64,000 nucleotides of DNA, taken from contig PTKS01000005.1 of the NCBI GenBank assembly GCA_002937855.1, positions 1 through 64,000 of the forward strand, written 5' to 3'. Below the pieces are notes generated by a model. That model was not told where the DNA came from. It saw only the letters and a program-made list of their open reading frames with translations, and searched no databases. Both the position numbers and the translations under genes were made by a program. The first letter of the stretch is position 1; each line of letters begins with the position of its first letter. The stretch comes from Alphaproteobacteria bacterium MarineAlpha5_Bin12 (GTDB lineage Bacteria; Pseudomonadota; Alphaproteobacteria; HIMB59; GCA-002718135). This document shows, one piece after another, positions 49,864-60,224 of this stretch.

Positions 49864-52617
49864 TTATGCACTGCAAGTTAAACACTCTTCTTCTTCTTTA
49901 ATTTTATTTAATAACTTTTCTTTATTTAGTTTTTCTTCTGAGACTGTTATTTTTACAGCATCGACGGCAGATTTACTACGCAAATAATACATTCCTGTTT
50001 TTAGGCCCTTTTTCCAACCATACATATGCATAGAACTTACCTGTCCAAATGTAGGATTCGCTAACCATAAATTCATTGATTGTGTTTGGTCAATAAATGG
50101 AGCTCTATCTGCTGCCATATCGATTACAGTTTTTTGAGAAATTTCCCATACTGTCCTATAAATTTTTTTCAAGCCCTCTGGAATTTCTGGGATATTTGCT
50201 ACAGAACCATTTTCAAGAATTATTTTATCTCTCATTGATTTATTCCATAAATTTAATTTTGTTAATTCATCAACCAAATATTTGTTAACTAATAAAAATT
50301 CACCAGATAAGGTTTGTCTTTTATATATATTAGAAGTTTGAATTTGAAAAGTTTCTGTATTACCCAGTATTATCCCAGTCGAAGCAGTTGGCATACATGC
50401 AGTTGTTAAAGAATTTCTAACACCATATTTTTTTATCTTTTCTTTTAATGAATCCCAATCCCACATATCTGATGGTTTCGTATTCCACATATCAAATTGG
50501 AACTTTCCTTCAGACAATGGCGATCCTTTGAAAGTAGAATATGGACCCTTTTCTTTCGCTAGCTCCATTGATGCTTCAACTGCACCAAAATATATAGTTT
50601 CAAATATTTTCTTATTTAATTCTATTGCTTCTATACTGTCATATGCAATTTTAAGTTTAAAAAAAACATCAGCCAAACCCTGAACACCTAAGCCAATTGG
50701 TCTATGTAAATTATTTGATTTTTCGGTTTTTCCTGTTGGATAAAAGTTTATATCAATAACTTGATCTAAATTTTTTACTGCTAGTTTTGATATTTCATAT
50801 AATTTTTTAAAATCGTAGCTTTTGCTTTTGGTTTTAACAAATTTTGGCAATGCAATTGACGCAAGATTGCAAACTGCTGTTTCATCTTTTTCAGAATATT
50901 CCACTATTTCTGCACAAAGATTAGAAGATTTAATTGTGCCTATATTTTTTTGGTTGGATTTATTATTAATTGAATCTTTATACAACATGTAAGGTTGTCC
51001 AGTTTCAATTTGAGCTTCAATTATTTTTGACATTAACGCTCTAGCTTTAATTTTTTTAAGATTTGGAAACTTTTTTTCATATTTAGTATATATTTTTTCA
51101 AAATCTGCTCCAAAGTTATCAGATAATCCTGGACATTCATTTTCACTCATTAAAGTCCACTCTCCGTCTTCTTCTACTCTTTTCATAAATAAGTCTGGAA
51201 TCCACAATGCATAGAATAAATCTCGCGCTCTAAATTCTTCAGCTCCAGTATTTTTTCTTAATTCAAGAAAGTGTTCAATATCAGCATGCCAGGGTTCTAA
51301 ATATATTGCAAAAGAACCTTTTCTTTTACCACCACCCTGATCAACTGATCTTGCTGTCTCATTAAAAATTTTTAAAAATGGAATCAATCCATTAGAAACC
51401 CCGTTAGTAGATTTTATTTTACTCCCACTTGCTCTTATATTATGTGCATGCATTCCAATTCCTCCAGCTGTTTTAGAAATCAATGCACAATCTTTTATTG
51501 TATTAAATATTCCATCTATAGAGTCATCTTCCATGGCAATTAAAAAACATGAAGATAGCTGTTGCATTTTAAGACCACTATTAAATAAAGTTGGTGTTGC
51601 ATGGGTATAAAATCCTTTTGACAATGCTGCATATGTTCTTTTTACTTTTTCGAAATCAAAACTATCACACGATATACATAAAGCTACTCGCATCCACAAA
51701 TCTTGAGGCCTTTCAACTACTTTGTTGTTTGATTTAAGTAAGTAAGCCCTTATTAGAGTTGTTAGAGCAAAATAATCAAAATGATAATCCCTATCGTAGT
51801 CTATAATTGACTCTATTGCTTCAATGTTATTTATTACATTTTCATAATATTCTTTATTTAGAAGACCATCTTCATACAAAGTTTTTGTTGCTATAACAAA
51901 CCCTGCCGTTTCTTTATGTAAAGCATTCGCTTTTATTCTAGCAGCTAAATTTGAATAATCAGGATGTTCAACTGTTAAAGCAGCAGCTGTTTCTGCTAAA
52001 TATGTATCTATTTCTTGTGATGTTATTTCACTGTATAAACCTGGAATTGCTTTTTGAGCTACTACGATTGGATCAACTAAAAGACCTGTAGAAAGAACTG
52101 ATACTCTGTTAGTTATCTTATCTAATGATACGGGTTCTAGAGAGCCATCACGTTTTTTTACTTTCATTGAAGAAACTTTGCCGCCAACTTTTTCTTTTAG
52201 TTTATTCGAGTGGTATCTTGAAACTGCTCTTTGTTCTCTATAAATTACATAAGCTCTTGCAACTTTATAATATTCTTCTCTCATTAGCGCTAATTCTACT
52301 TGATCTTGAATATCTTCAATATGCATCATATCTCCATCAGCTATTCTTCTTGTTAGAGCTTTAACAACTTTGTTAGTTATCTTAGATACTGTTTTATGAA
52401 TATTTTCTTCATCCTTAATGTCATGGTCTTTATTGTTTCTAACTTTTGTTTGAGCTAAAAAAGCTTTTTTTATAGCATTAGATATTTTATTTGATTTAAA
52501 GGGAGTTATTGATCCGTTTCTTCTTACTACACTTAACTGAAGTATATTTTTTTCTACACTTTCATTTAATAAAGACTTCTCTTCCTCATCTTCTTTTACT
52601 GCAGAAGTTTTATTCAT
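49864..52617 (-). CDS. nrdA: Ribonucleotide reductase class I large subunit
   Basis: A 917-residue catalytic subunit. Two N-terminal ATP-cones are visible: one at about 28-135 (VVRRNGSITPFKSNKI) and one at about 152-240 (VKKRDGSLEPVSLDKI). Active-site residues lie in SSCFLIAM, NLCAEI and AVCNLASI. The C-terminal redox pair is C912 and C915. The double cone suggests strict dATP control. The gene is led by AGGGGA and two NrdR-box-like sites, one overlapping that ribosome-binding region. Confidence 0.96.
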   Translation of the reverse strand: MNKTSAVKEDEEEKSLLNESVEKNILQLSVVRRNGSITPFKSNKISNAIKKAFLAQTKVRNNKDHDIKDEENIHKTVSKITNKVVKALTRRIADGDMMHIEDIQDQVELALMREEYYKVARAYVIYREQRAVSRYHSNKLKEKVGGKVSSMKVKKRDGSLEPVSLDKITNRVSVLSTGLLVDPIVVAQKAIPGLYSEITSQEIDTYLAETAAALTVEHPDYSNLAARIKANALHKETAGFVIATKTLYEDGLLNKEYYENVINNIEAIESIIDYDRDYHFDYFALTTLIRAYLLKSNNKVVERPQDLWMRVALCISCDSFDFEKVKRTYAALSKGFYTHATPTLFNSGLKMQQLSSCFLIAMEDDSIDGIFNTIKDCALISKTAGGIGMHAHNIRASGSKIKSTNGVSNGLIPFLKIFNETARSVDQGGGKRKGSFAIYLEPWHADIEHFLELRKNTGAEEFRARDLFYALWIPDLFMKRVEEDGEWTLMSENECPGLSDNFGADFEKIYTKYEKKFPNLKKIKARALMSKIIEAQIETGQPYMLYKDSINNKSNQKNIGTIKSSNLCAEIVEYSEKDETAVCNLASIALPKFVKTKSKSYDFKKLYEISKLAVKNLDQVIDINFYPTGKTEKSNNLHRPIGLGVQGLADVFFKLKIAYDSIEAIELNKKIFETIYFGAVEASMELAKEKGPYSTFKGSPLSEGKFQFDMWNTKPSDMWDWDSLKEKIKKYGVRNSLTTACMPTASTGIILGNTETFQIQTSNIYKRQTLSGEFLLVNKYLVDELTKLNLWNKSMRDKIILENGSVANIPEIPEGLKKIYRTVWEISQKTVIDMAADRAPFIDQTQSMNLWLANPTFGQVSSMHMYGWKKGLKTGMYYLRSKSAVDAVKITVSEEKLNKEKLLNKIKEEEECLTCSA

Positions 52618-52626
52618 TAATTTGTT

Positions 52627-52642
52627 CCCCTATATGTAGTAG
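52627..52642. promoter_or_regulatory. NrdR-box-like site 1, proximal to nrdA
   Basis: CCCCTATATGTAGTAG contains the core CTATATGTAG, close to the NrdR consensus core CWATATATWG. It lies 10 bases upstream of the nrdA start and overlaps the ribosome-binding sequence, so bound repressor would block the 5' end of the transcript region. Confidence 0.55.
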
Positions 52643-52667
52643 TTCAATCAGCTGTGTTGTTACATAT

Positions 52668-52683
52668 ATACTAAATGTAGTAA
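52668..52683. promoter_or_regulatory. NrdR-box-like site 2, distal to nrdA
   Basis: ATACTAAATGTAGTAA repeats the TGTAGTA of the proximal site exactly 41 bases away, four helical turns, the paired arrangement used by the ATP-cone repressor NrdR. One core base deviates from consensus. The rest of the 310-base gap 52618-52927 holds the chvI promoter candidate and AT-rich sequence with no gene. Confidence 0.5.
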
Positions 52684-52863
52684 CGCTGTATAAAAGTACA
52701 ATACAATATTTGGTCTATTTAGCAATAAGAACAATAATAGAACATTATTTTTTATTTAATTTTATGTCAATCTTTTTATTAATTTTTTATCCTTAAATCT
52801 ACAAACCTTTGAATTCATTTAAATAAGTTATCAACCAATAAAACTATATATGTTAACTTAAAT

Positions 52864-52893
52864 CTGACATAATTTTTTATTAAAAAATAATAT
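52864..52893 (+). promoter_or_regulatory. Candidate chvI promoter
   Basis: CTGACA, an 18-base spacer and TAATAT, ending 34 bases before the chvI ATG. A reasonable housekeeping promoter in the divergent nrdA-chvI region. Sequence match only; no Shine-Dalgarno precedes chvI. Confidence 0.4.
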
Positions 52894-52927
52894 TTATTAA
52901 GAAATTATTAAAATCACTACTTTTACA

Positions 52928-53647
52928 ATGTTCGTTCAAAATAAATATATAGCAATTGTTGATGATGAGAGAAACATTCTAACTTCTGTATCTTTATTAA
53001 TAAGATCTGAAGGATATGACGTTAAAACTTTTGAAAATGGAGAAGATGCTCTAAATAGTTTTAATAATGAGCCACCTTCATTAGCACTACTAGATATCAA
53101 AATGCCTAGAATGAATGGTAGAGAACTTTTAATCAAAATACGTGATAGTAAAAATGTAAATTTAAAAAATATACCAATAATATTTCTTACATCCAAAGAT
53201 GATGAACAAGATGAAATACTTGGACTTAGAATAGGGGCTGCTGACTATATAACAAAACCCTTTAAACAAAAATTGTTGTTAGAAAGAATAAAAACTGTTT
53301 TGAGGATATATGATAATAGAATGAAAAATGAAGTATCTTCAAATGTAAATAATTCTGTTTCAGACAACGATCTATTTCTTGATGACTTGAAACATTTATG
53401 TTTTTGGAAAAATAAAGAAATAGAATTAACAGTTGCTGAATTTAAACTTGTTAAAAGTTTAGCAAAAAATCCTGGCGTTAAAAAAAATAGAGACCAACTT
53501 ATGGATGCCATGTATGGAGAAAATATTTATGTTGATGATAGAACAATTGATAGTCACATCAAAAGACTTAGAAAAAAATTTAAAATTGTTGATAAAGATT
53601 TTGAACAAATACAAACCAAATATGGATTAGGCTATTCTTGGAAATAA
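52928..53647 (+). CDS. chvI: OmpR-family response regulator ChvI
   Basis: A 239-residue DNA-binding response regulator. The receiver (1-125) has acidic D12-D13, phosphoacceptor D56 in LLDIKMPRMNG, and the switch Lys in YITKPFK. The C-terminal winged helix carries DDRTIDSHIKRLRKKF. Paired with the sensor one base downstream and with ahcY after it, this is the ChvG/ChvI (ExoS/ChvI, BatR) system that controls envelope and acid/host responses in larger Alphaproteobacteria. Confidence 0.92.
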   Translation: MFVQNKYIAIVDDERNILTSVSLLIRSEGYDVKTFENGEDALNSFNNEPPSLALLDIKMPRMNGRELLIKIRDSKNVNLKNIPIIFLTSKDDEQDEILGLRIGAADYITKPFKQKLLLERIKTVLRIYDNRMKNEVSSNVNNSVSDNDLFLDDLKHLCFWKNKEIELTVAEFKLVKSLAKNPGVKKNRDQLMDAMYGENIYVDDRTIDSHIKRLRKKFKIVDKDFEQIQTKYGLGYSWK

Positions 53648-53648
53648 G

Positions 53649-55274
53649 ATGTTTGTTAATAAAGTTAGAATTTCCAATCTATCTTTAGTCTCACAAATTG
53701 TAATTATTAACTTATTTGTAATATTCATATCTTTTATTTTATTTGGTCTCTATAATTTTTACTCCCTGTCTAGCAGCCTTGATATAGAAAAAAAAACACA
53801 AAATCTTATAAATTTTAACAATAAAATAGTTAACTCAATAAGTAATAATGCAATTAAATTTCCATTTTACTCAACTTCAGATGAAATTTTTTTAATTCAA
53901 AAGAATAAATTAGAATTAGAGCCTTACGCTGCAAGTAAAATTATAGAAGGATTTAAAAATTCTGAATCTGAGATTAAACTATACGATACTAAGTTAAATT
54001 TAGTCATAGGATCAAAAGCTTTCAAGTTAAATAAAATTACGGAATCAAATTTGGATGAAAAATTACTACCTAAGAAGATTAATTTTAATTATTCTGATAA
54101 AATACTTAATTTTTGGCACTTATATAATAAAAAAAGGTTTAAAAAAATACTTGTACCTTATTCAAATGAAACAATAAAAATTTCCGAAGTTATCAAAAGT
54201 AAATCTACTAAAGTTATTTATTATACAGATGAAAATAATTCTATTTTGATCAAAACATTCTCACCAATAATTAAAAATAACAATATATATGGCGTTTCGG
54301 TAATTGTAGAACCCCTTTCAAATGTTGATAACATAATTGAAGATTTATCATCGAATCTATTTAATAATCTCTTACTAACTATATTAATTGTTTTTTTGGT
54401 TTCAATATTTTATGCAAGAAGTGTTGTTAACCCAATAAAAAGATTATCTTATATAGCCAGCCAATATAGAAAAAAAAATATCACTGAAACTTCTAATTAT
54501 ATTTTTCCAGCCAGAGGGGATGAAATAGGTAATTTAAGTAATAATTTAAGAATTATGTCCAATGAACTTATTGCAAAAATAAACGAATTAGAAAGATTTG
54601 CTTCAGATGTCTCTCACGAATTAAAGAATCCACTTGCAAGTATAAAAAGTGCAAATGAAATTTTGAAAAATAATGCCAATCACGAAAATAAAAAAAAACT
54701 TATTGATATAATTGACAAAGATTCAGCAAGAATAAACAGATTAATAACAGACATTTCAAATTATACTAGAAACAAAGCAGACTTAGAAAAAAAAATAGAT
54801 AAAAAGGAAATTAACGTTAAAGAACTTTTAAATGATTTAATTGAAAATTATGGTTATTTAAGTAAAGTAAAAAATAAAAAAATTAATTTTGAAGCTAATT
54901 TTACAATAGATAAGATATTAATTATTTCTGACTATGAAAAAATTACCCAAGTGATTTGTGCAATTTTAGATAATGCTATTTCTTTTTCTCCTGAGAATTC
55001 TAAAATTTTAGTATCTTGTGAAAAAATTAATTCTTATATATTAATTAGAATAATTGACCAAGGAATAGGAGTGAGCCCAGACTTTTCAGAAAAAATATTT
55101 GATAGATTTTATAAAGATAGAAATGAAAATAATTATGAACATTCTGGACTTGGTCTTAATATAGCAAGACAAACAGCTGAATATTATGGAGGAAGTGTAT
55201 ATCTAGAAAATAAAAAGATAAAAGGCTTTAAAGGTGCTTGTTTTGTTATTAAATTGCCGTTAAAAGATAAATAA
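53649..55274 (+). CDS. chvG: Sensor histidine kinase ChvG
   Basis: A 541-residue inner-membrane sensor. Helices lie at about 15-38 and 232-255 with a periplasmic domain of some 190 residues between them. HAMP follows, then HisKA with phosphoacceptor H323 in [14 protein letters not shown], and HATPase with N box DNAISFSP and G box [18 protein letters not shown]. It lies 1 base after chvI. The hprK, EIIA and HPr genes usual after chvG are absent and ahcY follows 7 bases later. Confidence 0.92.
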   Translation: MFVNKVRISNLSLVSQIVIINLFVIFISFILFGLYNFYSLSSSLDIEKKTQNLINFNNKIVNSISNNAIKFPFYSTSDEIFLIQKNKLELEPYAASKIIEGFKNSESEIKLYDTKLNLVIGSKAFKLNKITESNLDEKLLPKKINFNYSDKILNFWHLYNKKRFKKILVPYSNETIKISEVIKSKSTKVIYYTDENNSILIKTFSPIIKNNNIYGVSVIVEPLSNVDNIIEDLSSNLFNNLLLTILIVFLVSIFYARSVVNPIKRLSYIASQYRKKNITETSNYIFPARGDEIGNLSNNLRIMSNELIAKINELERFASDVSHELKNPLASIKSANEILKNNANHENKKKLIDIIDKDSARINRLITDISNYTRNKADLEKKIDKKEINVKELLNDLIENYGYLSKVKNKKINFEANFTIDKILIISDYEKITQVICAILDNAISFSPENSKILVSCEKINSYILIRIIDQGIGVSPDFSEKIFDRFYKDRNENNYEHSGLGLNIARQTAEYYGGSVYLENKKIKGFKGACFVIKLPLKDK

Positions 55275-55281
55275 TTTTAAA

Positions 55282-56568
55282 ATGCGTGATTATAAAGTAA
55301 AAGATATATCCCAAAAAGATTGGGGTTTAAAAGAAATAGCAATTGCTGAAACGGAAATGCCTGGTTTAATGGCATTAAGGACAGAGCATGCAAATACTAA
55401 GCCCTTAAAAGGTGCGCGAATAGTTGGTTGCCTGCACATGACGATTCAAACAGCAGTTTTAATTGAAACTCTAACATTACTAGGGGCATCTGTTAGATGG
55501 AGTTCATGTAATATTTTTTCAACACAAGATCAAGCAGCAGCAGCAATAGCATCAAAAAATATTCCAGTATTTGCGTGGAAGGGAATGAGTGATGAAGAGT
55601 TTTGGTGGTGTATAGACCAGACTATCAAAGGACCGGATAATTGGGTGCCAAATATGATTTTGGATGATGGCGGAGACTTAACAAAAGTTATGCATGAAAA
55701 ATTTCCTGAATTACTAAAAGAGGTTAAAGGTTTGTCCGAGGAAACTACAACCGGCGTTCATCGTTTAAAAGAAATGGAAAAAAAAGGAGAACTCAAAGTT
55801 CCAGCTATAAATGTAAATGACTCTGTAACTAAATCAAAATTTGATAATTTGTATGGATGTAAAGAAAGTTTGGTAGATGGAATAAGGAGAGGTACTGATG
55901 TAATGATGGCAGGCAAGGTAGCTATTGTTGCAGGTTATGGAGATGTAGGAAAAGGATCAGCTGCTAGCTTAAGAGGGGCTGGGGCAAGAGTTTGTGTTAC
56001 TGAAGTTGATCCAATAAATGCATTACAAGCCGCAATGGAAGGTTATGAAGTAGTTACAATGGATGATGCGTCTAAATATGGAGATATTTTTGTTACTGCT
56101 ACTGGGAATGCAGATATAATAACAATTGACCACATGAGAAATATGCATGATAGAGCAATAGTTTGCAATATAGGTCACTTTGATAATGAAATTCAAACTG
56201 AAGCTCTTAAAAATTATAAATGGTCTGAAGTTAAGCCACAGGTAGATGAAATAGAATTTCCAGATGGAAAAAAAATAATTTTACTATCAAAGGGTCGATT
56301 GGTAAATTTAGGCAATGCCACAGGGCATCCAAGCTTTGTAATGAGTGCCTCTTTTACGAATCAAGTTATGGCACAAATTGAACTCTGGGAAAACTCAGAT
56401 AAATATCAAAAAAAGGTTTATGTACTTCCTAAAAAACTTGACGAAAAAGTTGCAGAACTTCATCTTAAAAAAGTTGGAGCAAAATTAACAAAACTCACTA
56501 AAGAACAATCTAAATATACAGGAGTACCAGTTAACGGACCTTTTAAGGAAGATACGTACCGCTATTAA
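55282..56568 (+). CDS. ahcY: Adenosylhomocysteinase
   Basis: A 428-residue NAD-dependent hydrolase that removes S-adenosylhomocysteine. NAD loop [17 protein letters not shown], substrate-region [23 protein letters not shown] and the C-terminal PFKEDTYRY are typical. It lacks the roughly 40-residue insert after DDGGD found in many alphaproteobacterial homologues (about 465 residues). metK follows after 8 bases, giving a compact methyl-cycle pair. Confidence 0.96.
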   Translation: MRDYKVKDISQKDWGLKEIAIAETEMPGLMALRTEHANTKPLKGARIVGCLHMTIQTAVLIETLTLLGASVRWSSCNIFSTQDQAAAAIASKNIPVFAWKGMSDEEFWWCIDQTIKGPDNWVPNMILDDGGDLTKVMHEKFPELLKEVKGLSEETTTGVHRLKEMEKKGELKVPAINVNDSVTKSKFDNLYGCKESLVDGIRRGTDVMMAGKVAIVAGYGDVGKGSAASLRGAGARVCVTEVDPINALQAAMEGYEVVTMDDASKYGDIFVTATGNADIITIDHMRNMHDRAIVCNIGHFDNEIQTEALKNYKWSEVKPQVDEIEFPDGKKIILLSKGRLVNLGNATGHPSFVMSASFTNQVMAQIELWENSDKYQKKVYVLPKKLDEKVAELHLKKVGAKLTKLTKEQSKYTGVPVNGPFKEDTYRY

Positions 56569-56576
56569 AATTTATT

Positions 56577-57749
56577 ATGAAAAACAATTCTTATTTATTT
56601 ACAAGTGAATCAGTTTCTGAGGGACATCCAGATAAAGTATGTGACAGAATATCCGATATGGTGGTTGACAAATACTTAAATTCTGATCCTTCTTCGAAAG
56701 TCGCTTGTGAGACTCTTACAACAACAAATAAAGTAGTGCTTGCTGGAGAGGTAAGAGGACCAAATATTTCAAAAGAAGAAATAATTAGTAATGTTAGAGA
56801 TTGTATTAAAGATATAGGATATGAGCAAAAAGGATTTCATTGGAAAAATGTTGAAGTAGATTCATATTTACATGAGCAATCAGCTGATATTGCTATGGGA
56901 GTTGAATCAGATGGAAACAAAGATGAGGGTGCAGGAGATCAAGGAATTATGTTTGGTTATGCTTGTAACGAGACAAAAGAATTAATGCCAGCTCCTATTC
57001 ATTATTCTCATAAAATACTCCGCCTTATGGCAGAAGATAGAAAAAGTGGGAAAGTTAAAAATCTCGAACCAGACTCGAAAAGTCAAATAACGTTTGAATA
57101 TATCGGGGGAAAACCAAGTAAAATTACATCTATTGTAATATCAACCCAACATACTGAAGGTTTAAAACAAGAAGAGGTAAAAGAAATAGTAAGACCATAT
57201 TTAAAAAAAGCAATTCCAGAAATCTTTTTAGAAGACTTTAAAGACGAGAATTTTTATGTAAATCCCACAGGCAATTTTGTTATTGGTGGACCAGACGGTG
57301 ATTCAGGTTTGACAGGAAGAAAAATAATAGTAGACACATATGGAGGAGCTGCTCCACATGGTGGCGGTGCTTTTTCAGGAAAAGATCCATCTAAAGTTGA
57401 TAGATCTGCAGCATATGCAGCCAGATATTTAGCGAAAAACATTGTTGCTGCAGATTTAGCAGAGCAATGTATTATTCAATTAGCGTATGCTATTGGGGTA
57501 GCTAAACCTTTATCTGTATATATTAATACAAATAATACTAACAAAGTAGATGAAGAAAAGTTAATAAATATTATACCTGAATTATTTGATTTAAGTCCCC
57601 GAGGTATTAGAGAGCACCTAGATTTAAGAAAACCGATATATCAACCAACATCAGCTTACGGGCATTTTGGTAGAGAAGCCACAGATGAAGGATTATTTTC
57701 ATGGGAAAAAACAGACCTTTCAGAAAAATTAAAAGGTCTCTTTAATTAA
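56577..57749 (+). CDS. metK: S-adenosylmethionine synthetase
   Basis: A 390-residue enzyme making SAM from methionine and [21 protein letters not shown] at the N-terminus, [12 protein letters not shown], and the [20 protein letters not shown]-loop near 265 are all diagnostic. In many Alphaproteobacteria metK lies between lnt and trmB; here it is beside ahcY. No SAM riboswitch precedes it, as it is internal to the operon. Confidence 0.97.
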   Translation: MKNNSYLFTSESVSEGHPDKVCDRISDMVVDKYLNSDPSSKVACETLTTTNKVVLAGEVRGPNISKEEIISNVRDCIKDIGYEQKGFHWKNVEVDSYLHEQSADIAMGVESDGNKDEGAGDQGIMFGYACNETKELMPAPIHYSHKILRLMAEDRKSGKVKNLEPDSKSQITFEYIGGKPSKITSIVISTQHTEGLKQEEVKEIVRPYLKKAIPEIFLEDFKDENFYVNPTGNFVIGGPDGDSGLTGRKIIVDTYGGAAPHGGGAFSGKDPSKVDRSAAYAARYLAKNIVAADLAEQCIIQLAYAIGVAKPLSVYINTNNTNKVDEEKLINIIPELFDLSPRGIREHLDLRKPIYQPTSAYGHFGREATDEGLFSWEKTDLSEKLKGLFN

Positions 57750-57753
57750 AAAA

Positions 57754-58185
57754 TTGTTTAAAAAACAAGAAGTTAATCTAACTCAACTAGAAAAACTTTC
57801 CAAAGAATTTGCGAAAAAAATAAAAATTTCTGAAATAGTTTTATTTAAAGGTGATTTAGGATCAGGTAAGACAACTTTTATAAGATCAATTATCAATAAT
57901 ATATATTTATTAAATAAAAAAAAACCACCAACAACAATTCCCAGTCCGAGTTTTCCGATATTACAAATTTATTCTTTAAATAAATTTTCAATTTATCATT
58001 ATGATTTTTTTAGGGTAAAAAAAGTTAATGAAATTAATGAGATTGGCTTTGAAGAAAATATAATAGGAAATATAACATTTATTGAGTGGCCAGAATTGGT
58101 TATTTCTAAAATTTACGATTACAAATATTATGAAGTAGATATATCTATAATAGGAGAAAAGAATAGAAAGATCTCAATATACTAA
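57754..58185 (+). CDS. tsaE: tRNA threonylcarbamoyladenosine biosynthesis ATPase TsaE
   Basis: A 143-residue P-loop ATPase required for t6A37 formation with TsaB and TsaD. Walker A FKGDLGSGKTTFIRSI near 36; SPSFPILQIY, HYDFFRV and ITFIEWPEL are family motifs. TTG start 4 bases after metK. Its placement before amgK-murU is the usual alphaproteobacterial order. Confidence 0.93.
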   Translation: MFKKQEVNLTQLEKLSKEFAKKIKISEIVLFKGDLGSGKTTFIRSIINNIYLLNKKKPPTTIPSPSFPILQIYSLNKFSIYHYDFFRVKKVNEINEIGFEENIIGNITFIEWPELVISKIYDYKYYEVDISIIGEKNRKISIY

Positions 58186-58192
58186 AAATATT

Positions 58193-59170
58193 ATGGAAAA
58201 TAATTTAATAAAAGATTTTATTAACAAAAATTTTAAAGGAGCTAGCGTTAAAAAAATAGAGCCAGATGCATCAAATAGAACTTATTATAGGGTAATTATA
58301 AAAAAAAAATCATACATACTTTTAGATTCAAAAAAAGAGTTAAAACAATTTAATAGTTTACTAAATGTTTATGAAATACTAAATGATTTAGATATAAGTA
58401 TCCCCAAAATTTATGATTTTGATAAAAATTTAGGAATTGCAGTTTTAGAGGATTTTGGAGAAAAAAGATTTGATAAACTAATACATAAAAAAGATTATTG
58501 TAATATTTTAATGAAATCTGCTGTAGATAATTTAATAGAATTTAAAAACTCAATTAAAATTAAAAATGAATCTAATATTTTGGTTTATAATTATAAAAAT
58601 TTTATTCAAGAAATTTCAGAATTTGTAGATTGGTATTTACCGTTTGTCTTAAAAAAAGAGTTAAAAAAAAGTGTTATTGATAATTTTTATGAAATCTGGA
58701 CTCAAAAATATGATGAAATAAAATTAGAACTTGATACATTTTCTCATAAAGATTTTTTTTGTAATAATTTATTTTTTTTGCCTGATAGAAAAAAACACTT
58801 AAAATGCGGAATAATAGATTATCAAGACGCAATTATTTCTGATAATGCACTAGATTTAGTTTCATTATTTGAAGACTCAAGAAGATTGATTAAGAATTTT
58901 AATAAAGACGAATTAATAGAATTTTATTTACAAAAAACTAATAAAATAAATCAAATAAACAATTTTTATAAAAAAATTGATTTTATTGGAGCTGCAAGAC
59001 AAACTAGAATATTGGGAAGATGGATTAAGTTATATAAATTAAATAAAAAAGAAAATTATATACAATATATACCTTCAACTTGGTTTTGGCTTGAAAAAAA
59101 CTTACAAAATGATTTTTTATCTAAAATAAGAAATTTTTATAATGAATTGGTTCCAGTGGGAAAAAGATGA
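58193..59170 (+). CDS. amgK: N-acetylmuramate/N-acetylglucosamine kinase AmgK-like
   Basis: A 325-residue aminoglycoside-phosphotransferase-fold kinase. DASNRTYYRV near 27 is the family's nucleotide loop; the catalytic HKDFFCNNLFF and metal-binding GIIDYQDA follow. Next to MurU it should phosphorylate recycled MurNAc at the anomeric carbon, the first step of the AmgK-MurU cell-wall recycling shunt that bypasses de novo UDP-MurNAc synthesis. Function is inferred from family and pairing. Confidence 0.88.
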   Translation: MENNLIKDFINKNFKGASVKKIEPDASNRTYYRVIIKKKSYILLDSKKELKQFNSLLNVYEILNDLDISIPKIYDFDKNLGIAVLEDFGEKRFDKLIHKKDYCNILMKSAVDNLIEFKNSIKIKNESNILVYNYKNFIQEISEFVDWYLPFVLKKELKKSVIDNFYEIWTQKYDEIKLELDTFSHKDFFCNNLFFLPDRKKHLKCGIIDYQDAIISDNALDLVSLFEDSRRLIKNFNKDELIEFYLQKTNKINQINNFYKKIDFIGAARQTRILGRWIKLYKLNKKENYIQYIPSTWFWLEKNLQNDFLSKIRNFYNELVPVGKR

Positions 59171-59171
59171 T

Positions 59172-59873
59172 ATGACAACTAATACAGCATTAATTTTAGC
59201 TGCTGGTTATGGCATGAGGATGAGACCCTTAACTTCAAAAATACCAAAACCTATGATTGAAATTTATAACAAACCTTTACTAGGACATACTATTGAAACT
59301 TTATTATCCATAGGAATAAAAAACATTATAATTAATACTCATTATAAATCTAAAATAATAAACAACTATATAAAAACAAATTTTGGCTTATTAAATATTA
59401 AAATCTTATATGAGCCAAAAATATTAGACACTGCTGGCGCACTCAAAAATGCTAAAAAATATTTAAATGAAGATATTATTTTAACAATTAATTCTGATGT
59501 CTTTTGGAATTCAAAAAATAATAAAGATTTAATTAATTTAAAAAAAAATATTTTAAATAAAAATTTCAAATGCCGATTACTTTTAAGTAAAATTAAAAAT
59601 ACATATGGTATTAAAAAAATTAGAGGAGATTTTCATTTTAAAAAAAATAAACTTCAAAGAAATAAAAAAAATCATAAAGGATTTTTTTATACAGGTGCAC
59701 AAGTTATAAATATAAACATATTAAATAATTTTAATAAAAAAAAATTTTCATTTAATGAAGTTTGGGATTATTTGATATTTGAAAATAAAATAGATAACTT
59801 AATCATGAAATCTAAAATTCTTCACTTAGGTGATTTTGAAGGGTTAAAACACATCAGTCAGTTTAACCCTTGA
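59172..59873 (+). CDS. murU: N-acetylmuramate-1-phosphate uridylyltransferase MurU-like
   Basis: A 233-residue nucleotidyltransferase. ILAAGYGMRMRPLTSKIPKP is the UTP-binding signature; NSDVFW holds the metal-binding Asp. I take the ATG at 59172, one base after the amgK stop, because it starts right at the family N-terminus; an ATG at 59142 lies inside amgK. It makes UDP-MurNAc from MurNAc-1-P. addB-addA, normally next, are missing. Confidence 0.88.
   Translation: MTTNTALILAAGYGMRMRPLTSKIPKPMIEIYNKPLLGHTIETLLSIGIKNIIINTHYKSKIINNYIKTNFGLLNIKILYEPKILDTAGALKNAKKYLNEDIILTINSDVFWNSKNNKDLINLKKNILNKNFKCRLLLSKIKNTYGIKKIRGDFHFKKNKLQRNKKNHKGFFYTGAQVININILNNFNKKKFSFNEVWDYLIFENKIDNLIMKSKILHLGDFEGLKHISQFNP
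59839..59871 (+). other. 10-bp hairpin spanning the 3' end of murU
   Basis: AAGGGTTAAA pairs with TTTAACCCTT around a 13-base loop, ending at the murU stop codon. It lacks a following T run on this strand, so it is not a clean terminator; a role in 3' processing or mRNA stability before trxA is possible. Confidence 0.4.
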
Positions 59874-59903
59874 AATTAAAAAAAATATATCCATATTATA
59901 ATT

Positions 59904-60224
59904 ATGAATATAATAGATGTATCAGATAATAACTTTGAAGATAAAGTTATTAATAATATTAAGCCAGTATTAGTAGATTTTTGGGCTGAATGGTGTGGAC
60001 CATGCAAAATTATTGGACCGATATTAGAAGAACTTTCAGAGGAAAAAAGAGACCAAATAATTATTGCTAAAATGAATGTTGATGAAAATAAAGTAATTCC
60101 ATCAAAATATGGCATAAGAGGAATACCAACTTTAATGATATTTAAAAATAATTCTTTATTGGATACTAAAGTAGGGGCTTCTTCAAAATCATCAATTAAT
60201 GAATGGATTGATTCAGTAATTTAA
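59904..60224 (+). CDS. trxA: Thioredoxin
   Basis: A 106-residue disulfide reductase. Redox pair C31 and C34 in WAEWCGPCK; cis-Pro in RGIPTLMIF. Normal size. A TATAAT lies directly before the ATG, but no convincing -35. Its last 29 bases overlap the convergent folC, an unusually long tail overlap. In relatives it follows addA; here it follows murU. Confidence 0.96.
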   Translation: MNIIDVSDNNFEDKVINNIKPVLVDFWAEWCGPCKIIGPILEELSEEKRDQIIIAKMNVDENKVIPSKYGIRGIPTLMIFKNNSLLDTKVGASSKSSINEWIDSVI

